Part shown: piece by piece, positions 44,375 through 55,882 of the stretch
How the letters are laid out: the number at the start of each line of letters is the position of its first letter
Numbering within the stretch: the stretch's first letter is position 1
Assembly (NCBI GenBank): GCA_030035585.1
Contig: CM057471.1
Coordinates: 98,358,819 to 98,422,818 of the forward strand
Length of the DNA: 64,000 nt
Reading direction: 5' to 3'
Source of the DNA: Dugong dugon
Taxonomy: Eukaryota; Chordata; Mammalia; Sirenia; Dugongidae
The notes under the pieces: model-generated
What the model was told of the DNA's origin: nothing
Database searches by the model: none
What the model saw: only the letters and a program-made list of their open reading frames with translations
Translations under genes and position numbers: made by a program

Positions 44375-45180
44375 AAATTTTTCTTTTTTAATTGTGGTAA
44401 AGTATACGTCTTCGTTATCTAGTGTCGCTATAACAGAAATATCACAAGTGGATGGCTTTAACAAACAAATTTATTCTCTCACAGACTGGGAGGCTAGAAG
44501 TTCGAATTCAGGGTGCCAGCTCCCAGGGAAGGCTTTCTCTCTCGGTTGGCTGTAGGGGAACGTCCTTGTTATCAGTCTTCCCCTGGTCTAGGAGTTTCTC
44601 AGTACAGGGACCCTGGGTCTAAAGGACACGCTCCCCTCCTGGTTCTTCATTCTTGCTGGCAAGAAGTATCCCCCTCTCTGCTCGCTTCTCTCTTTTATAT
44701 CTCAAAGAGATTGATTCAAAATACAGCGTAATCTTGTAGATTGAGTCCTGCCTCGTTAACATAACTGACTCTAATCTGCCTTATTAACACCGTAAAGGTA
44801 GGATTTACAGCACATAGGAAAATCATATCAGATGACAAAATGATGGACAATCACACAATACTGGGAATCATGGCCGAGCCAAGTTGACACACATTTTCAG
44901 GGAGGGGGCATAATTCAATCCATAACAGTATGTATAACATAAAGTTTGCCATTTTAACCATTTTAAATGTACAATTCAATGGCGTTAATTACATTCACCT
45001 GTTGTGCAATCATTACCGCTATTTCCAAAATGTTTTCACCACTCCAGACAGAAACTCTGTACCCACTGAGCAATAACTTCCCATTCCCACCGCCAGTCCC
45101 TTCTTATCTCTCCAACCAATCTCCTCATCACTTTGCATCAGCGGTCACTCTCCTGCCTCTCAACCCCAGTCCCTGTGCTT
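44375..45180 (-). mobile_element. Old L1 (L1M-type) 3' end, split by an LTR
   Basis: The left piece ATTGTGGTAAAGTATA and the right piece TAACATAAAGTTTGCCATTTTAACC join into one L1M-type 3' sequence when 44407-44927 is removed. It continues GTTGTGCAATCATTACCGC and CTCCAGACAGAAACTC. Confidence 0.8.
44407..44927 (-). mobile_element. Complete solo MaLR-type LTR inside an old L1
   Basis: 521 bp, the complement of the 27396-27928 family (CGTCTTCGTTATCTAGTGTC to CAATCCATAACA). Flanks GTATA (44402-44406) and GTATG (44928-44932) are a 5-bp target duplication with one change. Confidence 0.9.
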
Positions 45181-45187
45181 TAGCTAT

Positions 45188-45382
45188 AACCAGTTGCCGC
45201 TGAGTCACTTCCGACACATGGTGAACTCATGTGTGTCAGCGCAGGACTGTCCTCTATAGGGTTTTCAGTGGTTAATTTTTTGGAAGTAGATTCCCAGAAC
45301 TTTCTTTTGAAGTCCCTCTGGGTGGACTTGAACCTTTAACCTTTCAGTTAGCAGCCGAGTGAGTTAATCTCCTAGGTACTCC
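45188..45382 (-). mobile_element. AfroSINE, long-body form
   Basis: AACCAGTTGCCGCTGAGTC end, TTGGAAGTAGATTCCC body, CTTTCAGTTAGCAGCCGAG head complement. Confidence 0.88.
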
Positions 45383-45404
45383 ATGCTTCAACTATAAAAA
45401 ACCT

Positions 45405-45552
45405 GTTTCCTCAAGTTGATTCCGACTCATAGCCACCCTATAAGACAGGTTAGAACTGCCCTATAGGGTTTCCAAGGAGCAGTTGGTGGATTCAAACTAA
45501 TGCTCTTTTGGCTAGCAGCCTGAGCTCTTAACCACTGCACCACCGGGTCTCC
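45405..45552 (-). mobile_element. AfroSINE, short form
   Basis: AAGTTGATTCCGACTCATAGCC end, GGGTTTCCAAGGAGC body, head CTCTTAACCACTGCACCACC complement. Confidence 0.9.
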
Positions 45553-45559
45553 TGCTTCA

Positions 45560-45720
45560 GCTGTACTGACCTGCTATTGAGCTCTTCCACCATCTGGCCA
45601 ACACACAAGCTATTTTCTCTGCCAGGACCACTCTTCTCCATTTGCTCCATGCTCCCCTCCTCCTCCTGGGTGAACTTTTGCTTGTCCTTCACGTCTCAGC
45701 TTAAGCAAGGTTAAAGCCAA
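45560..45720 (+). mobile_element. L2-like fragment
   Basis: CCATGCTCCCCTCCTCC, GGTGAACTTTTGCTTGTCCTTCACGTCTCAGCTTAAG resembles L2 3' region. Confidence 0.5.
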
Positions 45721-46375
45721 GTCAGTGCAAGCAGCTGGAGCCTTGGTCTGTGAAGAAGCCACTCCACTCCAGCAATATCAGGGGTATCAAGTACCTGAAA
45801 TTTTTGCAAACCCAGTGAGTTGAAATTGAAGACAATCTTTTATCACAAGTTGCAAGCATTGTTAATCTGGCAGAAGATAGAGACTTGAATACTTCTTGGC
45901 TATAGACTGAGTTTTTGTCCAACTAAAACCACCCCGAGAGGACACTTGGCAGATGTGTGTAGAACCAGGATGAGCTCATGCTATGGAGATGTGGTTCTAA
46001 GCAGCTAGAACTGCTTTGTGAGTGAGGGGTGAAAGGTATTTCTATGAAGGAGGCAGGGAAGCTTCTTTGTACATGAGCTGTTTTTATTTTTAGGTGGCTT
46101 TTGGAGAGGCTAGCAGGACTGGCAAGATGTCTACACCCCACCTCGACCTTGGGGATGTATTAGGGTCTCGGTAGTTAGGGGAGTAAGACAAGAAAGTGAA
46201 AGAACAGCTTTCATGGGAGACTTTGTGAGATCCTGGGCACAATCAGAATTCTTAGGGCTCCAAAGGGTAGGATGGGTGCTTAGGACAGGGCTACTTTCCG
46301 TGTGCCTGCACAACACCCAGCACCTCTTTGAGATCCCAGAGATGGGTGGCTTTGGTTCTCCGTGATATATTCTGC
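45721..46375. other. Unassigned low-copy DNA
   Basis: Three short minus-strand frames (45722-45922, 45923-46141, 46131-46316) without family signatures. No gene supported. Confidence 0.45.
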
Positions 46376-46610
46376 CTGGTTATTGCACGCAGATAGGGAA
46401 ACAATTGCTCCTTGGATGTTTATTTGGTATCCAGTAATTTTGTCAAATTTTCTTTTTAGTTCCAGTGATGTTTTAGCTAGTTATCTTAGGTTCCAAGGTA
46501 AACAATCATATCATCTGAAATCAGCGATAATTTTCCTTCTCTTTCTTACGGTTATAGTTTTTACTTCTATGTCACGCCTTATCACAATGAAATAACCCAT
46601 ATTACAGACA
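46376..46610 (-). mobile_element. Old L1 ORF2 fragment (RT region)
   Basis: TTTATTTGGTATCCAGTAATTTTG, then AATCATATCATCTGAAATCAG, which is the complement of an RT D-D motif region seen in L1s. Decayed. Confidence 0.6.
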
Positions 46611-46839
46611 AATTGGTTGGAATTGCTGAAATGCTTTGAGTGTCTCAGCAGCTATGAGGAGATGGATTTGATAGCTGAGAGACGAGATGCTAGAGACAGT
46701 AGGAGCAGCTAAGAAACCCTTGAAGCATTTTAGGAGTAAAGTGATGATATCTTGAATTAAGATAATGGATAAGGATTTGGAAGGAAAAAAATGCATACAG
46801 ATAGATACATACATACATATATGCATTTATATGTGTATT

Positions 46840-47232
46840 TCAGATGCCCACCGCCTGTCTATCAGTTTGTTGCACTGTGGTGGCTTGCATATTGCTATGA
46901 CACTGGAAATTACACCACCAGTATTTCAAATATCAGCAGTGTCACCCGTGGTGGACAGGTTTCAGTGGAACTTCCAGACTAAGACAGGCTAGGAGGAAAT
47001 GCCTAGTTATCTACTTCTGAAAATTAGCCAGTGAAAACCCTATGGATCACAAGGGTCAACAAAAGCAATAGAAACCTTAAGTGAGATGGAACGACTCAAT
47101 AGCTGCAACAATGGACTCAAACATACAATTGATCATGAAGATGGCAGAGGCCCGGGCTACGTATAGTTCTGTTATACGTAAGGTTGCTGTGAGTCAGAGC
47201 TGAGTTGAGGACAGTTAACAACAGCAACATTT
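46840..47232 (+). mobile_element. Long RTE-tailed non-autonomous element
   Basis: CTGTGGTGGCTTGCATATTGC, ACCCGTGGTGGACAGG, GGAACTTCCAGACTAAG, GTGAGTCAGAGCTGAG end and AACAACAGCAAC tail. Confidence 0.8.
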
Positions 47233-48186
47233 CAGATGCTGTACTGAGTGGTTTAGTGACATGTTAAGTCAACAGTAATGACTGAGGCTTCCAGCCTAAA
47301 GCATGGTGATCAAGTTAATTGTGACCAATATCTGTGAAGAGGTGATAAGAAGGACATTAATTTAAATATCAGCTTACAAACACATGTAATACTGTGGATT
47401 TAAGAGAAATCAGCTGTTATTTCAATGTTTACTATCCTTTGTGGTGTGGAACTTAAACTAGCCATAGCTCAAACTCAGTCAACTAACTTGTGTAGGATGC
47501 TTTTCTAGACTTCCGAGCTCCTTTATGGGCATGATCTCATTTGGTTCTCCCAACGACTCTGATATGTGGAATAATAGAAAACAGTTTCTGTAGAGAACTT
47601 TACATATCCCTTGATGTGTCCTTTGAAATTTTGCTGGTAATTTACAATCCAGCAAAACTGCACCCCGTTCGTGAGTTCTCTGGGCACAACATGATGCTTC
47701 AAGCCTCCATGCCTTTGCACCTCTGGTTCCCTCTGCTGAAATGTCCTTCCCTGCCTTGTCCAGCTGCTGGGCCCTTGTGCCCCTTCAGGAAGGCCCTTCC
47801 CCCTCTTCCCCAGGGAGCATGAGGGTGGGGGTGGTGAGGAGGAGGCACTCACAGGTAGCCTGGTCCTGGAGGGGAGGGTCTTGGCCAGGTCATCACTACA
47901 GGGCTGGTGGGGGAACCCCAGTCTGGGTAAGGTGGCATGAGGTCTCCTACAGCTGCTTTGCACAGAGGTGCCGATTGCATCGCAATGATGCAAAACGCAC
48001 ACACCCTTTACCTCTCATGCACCGTCTTTCTGTTTATCTGCTCTTTGCTCAGCTCGTTGCCACCTCCAGAGGAAAATACTGGACACGGATCCTATTACCT
48101 GCCCACCCACCACCCTGCAGAGCCTATTGACTTATTTATTTATTTATTTGCAAAACTTACTTGCTGAAGGAGAAAGAGAAAGACAG
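47233..48186. other. Low-copy DNA with an L2-like core
   Basis: 47690-47830 (CATGCCTTTGCACCTCTGG, GAAATGTCCTTCCCTGCC) looks like plus-strand L2. Overlapping frames on both strands (47523-48130) reflect GC-rich sequence, not a gene. (ATTT)n sits at 48130-48150. Confidence 0.45.
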
Positions 48187-48962
48187 TTTTCTTTTTTTTT
48201 TTAATTGTGCTTTAGGTGAAGGTTTACATAGCAAATTAGTTTCTCATTAAACAATTAATACACATATTGTTTTGTGACATTAGTTGCCAATCCTACGACA
48301 TGTCAACATTCTCCCCTTCTTGATCTTAGGCTCCCCATTTCCATTCGTCCAGCTTTCCTGTCCCCTTCTACCTTCTTGTCCTTGCCTCTGGGCTGGTGTG
48401 CCCATCTAGTCAGGTATACGTGGTTGGACTACCTGTACTATTGTTTGTTTTATAGGCCTGTCTAATCTTTGGCTGAAGGATAAATCTCAGGAGTGACTTC
48501 AGTACTGAGTTAAAAGTGTGCCTGGAGGCCATACTCTCAGGGTTTCTTCAGTCTCTTCCAGGCAAGTAAGTCTGGTCTTTTTTTGTGGGTTAGAATTTTG
48601 TTCCACATTTTTCTCCAGCTCTGTCTGGGACCCTTTATTATGATTCCTGTCAGAGCAGTCAGTGGTGGTAGCCAGGCATCATCTAGTTGTGCTGGACTCA
48701 GTATGGTGGAGGCTGTGGAAGTTGTGGTCCATTAGTCCTTTGGACTAATCTTTCCCTTGTGTCTTTGGTTTTCTTCATTCTCGCTTGCTCCCAAAGAGGT
48801 GAGACTAGTGGAATATCTTAGATGCCCGCTAGCATGCTTTTAAGACCCCAGACGCTTCTCACCAAAGTAGCATGTAGAACGTTTTCTTTATAAACTGTGT
48901 TACGCCAATTGAGCTAGATGTCCCCCATGATTATGGTCCCCAGCCCTCAGTCCGTAACTCAG
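48187..48962 (-). mobile_element. 5'-truncated L1 3'UTR
   Basis: T-run then TTAGGTGAAGGTTTACATAGC, through AGTCCTTTGGACTAATC, to TGTCCCCCATGATTATGGTC. No ORF2 sequence retained. Confidence 0.9.
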
Positions 48963-49059
48963 TTGTAAATGGAAATAAAGCAATGAAGTTGGGGGAACTC
49001 AGGTACCCATCTTCATTACTTGTGTAACCTACAGAAGTGACAGCTACCGGGAAACCTCC

Positions 49060-49257
49060 CTTGTGCCCTGGGTCGATTCTGACCATGGCAGCTCCATGTG
49101 AATCAGGGCAGAACTGTGCTCCATTGGCTTTCAATGACTGATTTTGTGGAAGTAGATCGCCAGGACTTTCTTCCAAGTCACCTCTGAGTGGACTCAAACT
49201 TACCACCTTTCAGTTAGAAGAGGAACATGTTAATGGTTTGCACCATCCAGGGACTTC
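49060..49257 (-). mobile_element. AfroSINE, long-body form
   Basis: Body TTGTGGAAGTAGATCGCCAGG, B box complement GGACTCAAACTTACC, head CACCATCCAGGGACTTCC. The 3' end is diverged. Confidence 0.85.
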
Positions 49258-50187
49258 CCATATCCCCTATACTTTTGGTAGATGTATTAAGCAACACTCT
49301 TTGGGTGACAAGTGACAAAGTCCCTATGCAAGTTAGCTTAAGCAAAGGAAATAAAAGGAGGAGGGGGATTTATTGAATCAAATACTCAAACCACAGAAAG
49401 AGCAGGGGCGGATCTGGCCTGAGCTCAGGCCAGTGACCCAGGCACTCCGCGTTTTGTAGTAAGGTACCTTCAAAAACACTTGTGGAACCCTGAAGTTTTG
49501 AACAAATCTTCCAAGTCCTTGCTGTGTATCTCATCCCTCCTAACACTGACCTGCAAAGGCAAAGGCAAAGCCACTGAATTTGTCCAGAAGTCTCCAAACC
49601 TCTCAGCTAATATAAAACATCTTACGTTATGGTTGGCTTAACTAAGAGAATATTTTTCCTTCATAGCCTTCCTGAGTGCCTATGTGGTAACATCACTGTC
49701 GAAAAATGCTTAAGCACTTTGTATTTTAATCACCCTGTTTGCAAATAACAAATTAGGTTGACATGACTTTCTCTCCGAGCTTTGTTTACATTGCACTTCG
49801 CCCATGAGGAATGTTTTGAATTGGAGCAAATTAAGCGCTCTCCAAACGTGGTGTTTAAAATAATAAAGAACTCTCCGGTACATTTAAGCAGGACTGGAGG
49901 CTTTCCTGGCCGGCACCTGTGATTCACCAGCTGTTGCCATGGAATTTGGCCACGGAGCTTCAGTGTGCTTTTCCTAACAGTCTCTAGGCAGATGTCACCA
50001 TATTAAGTAATACAGTTAGAGTCCCAAAGGGAATGGTTTCTCTCCCTTATGACTTGCTGGAGAGGGAATGAAGTTATCTGAGCATCTAGTAGACAGACGC
50101 TTTAGCATTAAACAAAAATGTGACATGATCCCTTAAAATATGGGGCTAACTCTGCCCACAGAGCTGCTAAGGCTTCCTAATTCATCT
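49258..50187. other. Repeat-poor block, best candidate conserved enhancer-like DNA
   Basis: 49275-49560 may be an ancient repeat (AAGTTAGCTTAAGCAAAGG). 49620-50000 is repeat-free with dense factor-like motifs: forkhead TGTTTAC (49783-49789), TGTTTGCAAATA (49736-49747), E-box CACCTG (49914-49919) and an RFX-like GTTGCCATGG (49933-49942). Retained CpGs. No coding sign. Inference only. Confidence 0.35.
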
Positions 50188-50575
50188 TGTTGTTTTTAGT
50201 TGCCAGCAAGTCGGCTCTGACTCATGGTGACCCCAAGTACAACAGAATGAAAAGCTGTCTAGTCCTTCGACATCTTCACAATCGTTGGTGTGCTCAAGTT
50301 CATTGTTGTGGCCACTGTGTATTTTGAGTGACTTCCAACCTAGGGGGCTCATCTTCTAGCACTGTATTGGACAATATTCTATTGTGATCCATAGGATTTT
50401 CACTGGGTAGTCTTCAGAATTAGATCACCAGGCCTTTTTTCCTAGTCTGTCTTAGTTTGGAAGCTCTGCTGAAACCTGTCCGCCATAGGTGACCCTACTA
50501 GTATTTGAAATACCGGTGGCATAGCTTCCAGAATCACAGGAACATGCAAGTCACCACAGTAGGACAAACTAACAG
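50188..50575 (-). mobile_element. Long RTE-tailed non-autonomous element
   Basis: Complement of the 41045-41430 element: AGTTGCCAGCAAGTCGGCTC end, CTAGTCTGTCTTAGTTTGG, CCGCCATAGGTGACC. Confidence 0.8.
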
Positions 50576-50989
50576 GAGGGTGGTGGCCCTAATTTATAGG
50601 AAACATTATTTTGGAATTTTATTGAGGAGCTGCTCTTAAAAAAGGGGAGAGGGAAGAAGAACTGTCACCTGAAAGTTTAGTAGGGTGCCTTTGCTTTGCT
50701 GGAGAGCTGTTTACCTCCAAAGTGAACTGGGACTATTTTGGGAGATGTCTTACTACTACTTGGAAGGTTTTATGAAGAAATGTGTCACGGTGGTAATGGA
50801 ATTACCATTGCCCTGGGCGTGCTATTTCACAAAGTACTGGGACTTTTTACAGTGTCAAGGATCATTTTAAACATTGGTTGGGGATGAGAAATCCCCTAAA
50901 ACTTAAGCTACTTCTATGCTCTTTTCTAAACACACTTTAAAAAAACTATTACTTCTTCCAAAAATTAAGGATAGACTCATTTACAATCT
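50576..50989. other. Unassigned low-copy DNA
   Basis: A 61-codon plus frame (50685-50870) has no recognisable domain. Confidence 0.45.
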
Positions 50990-51700
50990 CAGATTTAATG
51001 GGTTTAAGAATTCAAAATTGTACAAATGCTAAATTCTCCCCAAATTAGTTTATATATTAAGTGCAGTTCCAAGAAAAATTTCAGAGATTGCTTTCTTTTT
51101 AACTTGGGAAATTGATTATAAAGTTATTCTGGAAGAATAAGTTTATGAAACTAGTTGAGATAATTTTGGAAAAAAAAGAATAATGAGGGGATATTTACAT
51201 TATGAGATATCAACGAATATACAGCCATGGGATTTTGAAAAGCATGGTGCTGGTACAAGATAGACCACTTACTTGAAAAGAAAATGGTCAGAAGCAGTTT
51301 CTGACAGCTATAGGTATTTAACCAAAAACCCTTTGCCGTCCAGTGGATTCCGAGTATAACTGCCCTGTAGGGTTTCCAAGGAGCGGCTGGGTGGATTGGA
51401 ACTGTCGACCTTTTGGTTAGCAGGTGAGCTCTTTTGGTTAGCACCAGGGCTCCACAGACATTTAGTATATGGCACAGTTGGCATCTCAGACCAGTGAAAG
51501 ATGGGCAGATGAATCAACGAATGGTATTGCAATAATCGTTAACCAATTGTTAATAATTGGTTAAGTATTCGATAGAAAAGCAAATCTACTTGAAGCTACT
51601 TAAAGCATAAACAATTATAAATTTTAGGTAGATTGAAGATTTAAGTATTGAAAAGAAAGTAAAGGAAGAAAACTAAGAAAAGATAGATAAATGTTTCCAT
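50990..51700 (+). mobile_element. Old L1 (L1M-type) ORF2 fragment, split by a SINE
   Basis: AAGAATAATGAGGGGATATTTAC and CATGGTGCTGGTACAAGATAG correspond to the L1 ORF2 region encoding the conserved W-Y segment. Continues after the SINE. Decayed. Confidence 0.65.
51325..51454 (-). mobile_element. AfroSINE, short form
   Basis: GGGTTTCCAAGGAGCGGCTG, ACCTTTTGGTTAGCAGG, head CACCAGGGCTCC complement. A TTTGGTTAGCA unit is repeated in the head. Confidence 0.88.
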
Positions 51701-52215
51701 AACATTCCCAATGTGGGTTGTGTGTGTGCGTGTGCGCTTGGATGCCTGTGTGTGTTCTCTATCCTAGGCTCCTTACTGCTCTGAGAATGAGCTAAGACCC
51801 AGATATAAACCTGTCACTCCCTGACTTAAAACCCTGTACTGGATCCATATCCCATGCTTTAATATGATAAAATTGTGAGCCCTGCACAATCTCTGCAGTC
51901 TTGACTCTTATCATTTTCTCACATACCCCCCATGACTCAGCTATACCAGATTTTCAGTTTGGAACAAGCAACCATCTCCCTTGCCTCTGTGTCTTTCACA
52001 TGCAATTCCCTCTGTCTGAAATGCTCCTTCCTTCCCCCTTCATCTAAATAACTCCCATTCATCCTTTAAGACTCAACAAAACACCAACTCTGTTGGGAAT
52101 CCTCGGGCTATCATCCCCGGCAAGGTGGGACTCAGCTCTGTGATGTTGCAGCATCAGGCACATCTTTGTTGAGCACTTATTCAACTAGATTATAATTACT
52201 GATTTTGAAAGCAAT

Positions 52216-52372
52216 ATGGGGCCTGGGCGGCTCAGTGGTTCAGAGCTTGGCTGCTAACCAAAAGGTCGACAGATCAAATCCACCAGCTGCTCCTTGGAAA
52301 CCCTACGGCGCAGTTCTGCTCTATCCAATAGGGTCACTATGAGTCAGAATCGACTGGATGGCAATGGGTTAT
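52216..52372 (+). mobile_element. AfroSINE, short form
   Basis: GGGCGGCTCAGTGGTTCAGAGC head, AGATCAAATCCACCAGC B box, TGAGTCAGAATCGACTGGATGG end. Confidence 0.92.
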
Positions 52373-52700
52373 TTTGGGGGTTTTACCTTAATATATGACA
52401 AAATTTTCTCATAGGAAACAAATCAAATAGGACAGAAGAGTATAAAGGACACAGTAAAAGTTTCCCTCTTCCCCTCCCCAACCTCCTTCCAGTTCCACTT
52501 CCCACAGTTAATCTCTGTTAACAGTGTCTTGTGTCTCCTGACACAGATTATCTGTAGGTATAAATACAGATATACTATCTTGCCATTATTTTTCTTACCC
52601 TGATGGGATCATAGAGTACATACTGTCCAACACCTTGTTTGTTATATCATTATTATTTTTTACTTGTTTGTCTCCCTGGACTGTCACACGGACAGTGCCA
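52373..52700 (-). mobile_element. Possible L1M 3'UTR fragment
   Basis: CCAACCTCCTTCCAGTTCC, CAGTTAATCTCTGTTAACAG recalls old L1 3'UTR text. Weak. Confidence 0.35.
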
Positions 52701-53079
52701 TAAAAGACAACCCCCAGAATTTTTCAGTGCACAACCTGAGTAACTGTACACAGCAGTACGGCTGTCTTCCTTGCTAACCTGGGAGCTCCTTAAAGACAAG
52801 GACCGTGTCTACCTTCTATTTGTAAATCCTTGATGCCTACTACAATTCCTGGTTTGTAGCACTTACTGAATGAATGGCTGAAAATCTCTAAATATAATAC
52901 CCTATTTTCCTTGGGTTACTAACATTCATGGTCACATAAAATCCTGTAATATTAACACAGCTATGCATGCCTCCAAGCCATCAGTCAAATGGGTGAATAG
53001 TAAAAGCAGTCTTCCTTTTGTGATATACTTGAATTTATGTCAAGTAGAAAGGAGTTTGGGGATCAATGACTCTAACCAC

Positions 53080-53185
53080 TTATGTCTATGGCCTAATTTT
53101 ACAGATGAAGGCATTGAAGTTCAGAGAGGTAAAGTGACCTGCCCGTGGTCACAGGATAAGTTAGTGATGTTTGGACTCTGACACA
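53080..53185 (+). mobile_element. MIR SINE fragment
   Basis: ATTTTACAGATGAAGGCATTGAAG, AGAGAGGTAAAGTGACCTGCCCGTGGTCAC. Confidence 0.82.
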
Positions 53186-54360
53186 TACATCCTATTTTAG
53201 GTCCTATGAAGAAGGAAGAGTAGACAGAGGAGAAGATGCTTGGGTAAAACTTTGGAAAAGACTTGGAATTCTTTGGATAACATGGTATTTTATGACTACA
53301 TGGTTATACCAGAAAGCTTGCTTTATCATTTGGTATGCTTTGGGCTGCAAGTAAAAGAAAGCCTAACCCAAACTGGTTTAAACAAGAGGAAATTCATGCT
53401 CCACCCCTGGAGCTTCCACCAAAACAGAGATCACATGGGCTGGGTAGAGGAGGGGTGGATGCAATATGAAATTCTGAGTACTGATAGGAAGGGGAGGGTG
53501 GAAACAGATGCCGGGATACCAACAAAGCCCATTCAGAACGCTTCACTGACTGTTATCTTTGCCTATTAACGCAGCATCCAACCCGGTGGAGTAGCTTTCT
53601 CCTTAAGGATTTCCGAGCCTCCCCAGAAGGACACTCACATGTGTTCACGAACCAGTGTAATCAGCCCAACTCAGATGCCTAGGATTTTTACCATTTCCTT
53701 TCTTTTCTCTCACCCATTCTACCTCCACTGGATGCTGCCGTACTGACCAAGCATTGCAAATACTTAGATCAGGCATCACTAGCCTGCTGTCTTCATCTGG
53801 TACTTTAGCCTTCTCCCATGAGGGCTGCATTCGAGCCATGAAGTCCTTCTGCCCCAAAGAGGAGAATCTGCATTTGTCCTGCAATCTGTCAGAGAGGTCT
53901 CAAAGTATACTTCCTTGTGCTCCAATGTCTCAAGGAATTTTTAAGAAAATAATTCTTTTAATCTGGTTCTTTATGAAAAGATTTGAGGAACAAATCTGAG
54001 GTCAGATGCCTCACTAGTCAGAACTGACAGTCCTCTCCAATGCTGGAGTCTTTGTTCCCAAAACAAACATAGCTCCTTGCATTCACCCTCCTTAGGACAG
54101 AGGCTCTTAAGAGAAGAGCCCATGAACTTAACAGGGAAGAAAGATATATCTCTACTTTTCAACCTCTAACTGAAATTCAGCATTTCCTTCAATTACGAAT
54201 GTCAGCAGCAGCCACAATTATAAGAGCACTACTTGTGACTCTGTCACCAATAGAAATGTCAGGAATTTTCATATGACATACAATTGTTGCAGGTATCTGG
54301 AAATACTGTTTGTGCTCATCACCACTTCAGAATCTCAGTAGTTACTAAACTCACCACTTA
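53186..54360. other. Unassigned low-copy DNA
   Basis: 53330-53560 resembles the ancient sequence at 49275-49560 (GGGCTGCAAGTAAAAGAAAGC, TGGTTTAAACAAGAGG), suggesting an old repeat. Short frames elsewhere show nothing. Confidence 0.45.
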
Positions 54361-54691
54361 CTGTTGTCAGCTGCCATCAATTAAGCCCCCACACAAAGCA
54401 CAATGAAACCAAACGCTGCCTGGTCCTGTGCCATCCCCATGATCAGTTGCGGATCGGACTGTTGTGATCCATAGGGTTTTCACTGGTTGATTTTCAGAAG
54501 TAGATTACCAGGCTTTTCTTCCTAGTCCATCTTAGTCTGGAAGCTCACTGAAATCAACTCAGCATCATAGCAACACACAAGCATCCGCTGGCAAACAGGT
54601 GGTGGCTGAGCGTGAGGTGCATTGGCTCGGAATTGAACCCAGGTCTCCCACATGGAAGGTGAGAATTCCACCAATGAACCACCAATGCCTC
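54361..54691 (-). mobile_element. tRNA-Gly-headed SINE with RTE-type tail
   Basis: The complement of the right end reads GGCATTGGTGGTTCATTGG, TAGAATTCTC-like and GGGTTCAATTCC (B box), close to tRNA-Gly. Body as in 43404-43747. Confidence 0.88.
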
Positions 54692-54877
54692 GTAAACTCA
54701 CCACCAGATATTATTATTTAAAGAATAAAATAGAGAAGTACATATATGCATTAATATGTTAACAACTGTTTTAAAAGTATTTTGATAAATGCATTTTGAT
54801 AGAATTGATTTTCTTAGTAATCCTTTTATTTTACTCAACACATTTAAAAATGTTATCCTGAGAAATTAGCCATAGGC

Positions 54878-55530
54878 CAGTGGTGTCACTAGGGTTGGTG
54901 TTACCCAGTTCTCACGGTGTCACTCCCCCACAGGTAACTCACGGTGTCACTCCCCCATGCTAACTACCACTATAAAAAAACAAAACAAAACAAAAAACCA
55001 TTGCCACCCAGTTGATTCCGACTCATAGTGACCCTAAAGGACAAAGTAGAACTGCCCCATAGGGTTTCCAAGGAGTGGCTGTTGGATTTGAACTGCTGAC
55101 TTTTGGGTTAGTAGACGAGCTCTTAACCACTAATGTAGCTACAACACCAGAAAACTTGACAAAATCAACAACTATAAAAACACGGGCAGCAATGAAAACA
55201 ACAGTGTATGCTTGTAGTGCATGCAGACGAAACCAAGTTATCACTGTAATTAGATAATAATGACAACTCTGACCAGGGTGTATTAGAAGGTTCAAAAAAT
55301 AAATTAGCATAAAGTTTAGCCTTGTAGGTATATTAATATATGTAAGCTGGGCTTACAAAAAAAGTTGTTGTTGTTATAATTAACTATAGGGATTTTTTAA
55401 AATTAAAAATAATACATTTCCACTGAAACACTGCACAAAAATGTCATAGAGAGTCATTCTGGTGTCACCCCCTCTGACAGTGTCCCCAGGTGCTGCTTGC
55501 ACTCCCTGTGCCCCCGTAGGTACAACACTG
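54878..55530. mobile_element. hAT-type DNA transposon relic with 8-bp target duplication
   Basis: Left end CAGTGGTGTCACTAGG and right end CCTACGTGG-like (plus strand CCCGTAGGTACAACACTG) are imperfect inverted repeats. Flanks CCATAGGC (54870-54877) and CCATAGCC (55531-55538) match at 7 of 8. Interior has a duplicated CTCACGGTGTCACTCCCCCA unit (54912-54958) and no transposase. An AfroSINE is inserted. Confidence 0.85.
54993..55132 (-). mobile_element. AfroSINE inside the hAT element
   Basis: CCCAGTTGATTCCGACTCATAG end, GGGTTTCCAAGGAGTGG body, GAGCTCTTAACCACTA head; A-rich tail complement at 54973-54993. Confidence 0.9.
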
Positions 55531-55702
55531 CCATAGCCTTCAGCAGACTGCCAAAGAGATCCCAGCCTGAGAAAAGATCATGAGTCCTGCCTTAGGATGA
55601 GCTGTTTCCCTGGAGATATCACAGAATTGACGTTTTAGTTCCTGAGTTAATTTTTCTTTCCATCTGCCAATGTCATAACATCTCCGGTGCTGTAACTTTC
55701 CA

Positions 55703-55882
55703 CCACTACTTGCCATCAAGTTGACTCAGACTCACGGCAACACCACAGAATTTTTAGTGGCTGTTTTATTGGAAGTGGATCGTCAGGTCTTTCCTTCCAG
55801 GCCCTTCTGGGTGGACTCAAACCTCCAACCTTTCATTTAGCAGCCGGCCTCGTAAAAACCATTTGCACCACCCAGAGACTTT
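55703..55882 (-). mobile_element. AfroSINE, long-body form
   Basis: TGCCATCAAGTTGACTCAGAC end, TGGAAGTGGATCGTCAGG body, TGCACCACCCAGAGACTTTG head complement. Confidence 0.87.

Larger units (their letters stand above)
51770..52890 (+). mobile_element. L2 LINE, interrupted
   Basis: CCTGTCACTCCCTGACTTAAAACCC, TTCACATGCAATTCCCTCTGTCTG, ATCCTTTAAGACTCAAC on the left; GGGAGCTCCTTAAAGACAAGGACCGTGTC and TGAATGAATGGC on the right. An AfroSINE (52216-52372) and an L1M-like piece (52373-52700) lie between. Confidence 0.78.

Noticed and set aside
44513-44731. Short plus-strand frames as exons
   Set aside because: They lie antisense in the MaLR LTR 44407-44927.
47523-48130. Long overlapping frames on both strands (up to 159 codons)
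   Set aside because: Three phases overlap, part of the region is L2-like, and no protein family is visible.
54600-54691. Possible tRNA-Gly gene on the minus strand
   Set aside because: The tRNA-like part continues into the RTE-type body as in 43404-43747, so it is a SINE head and not a free tRNA gene.
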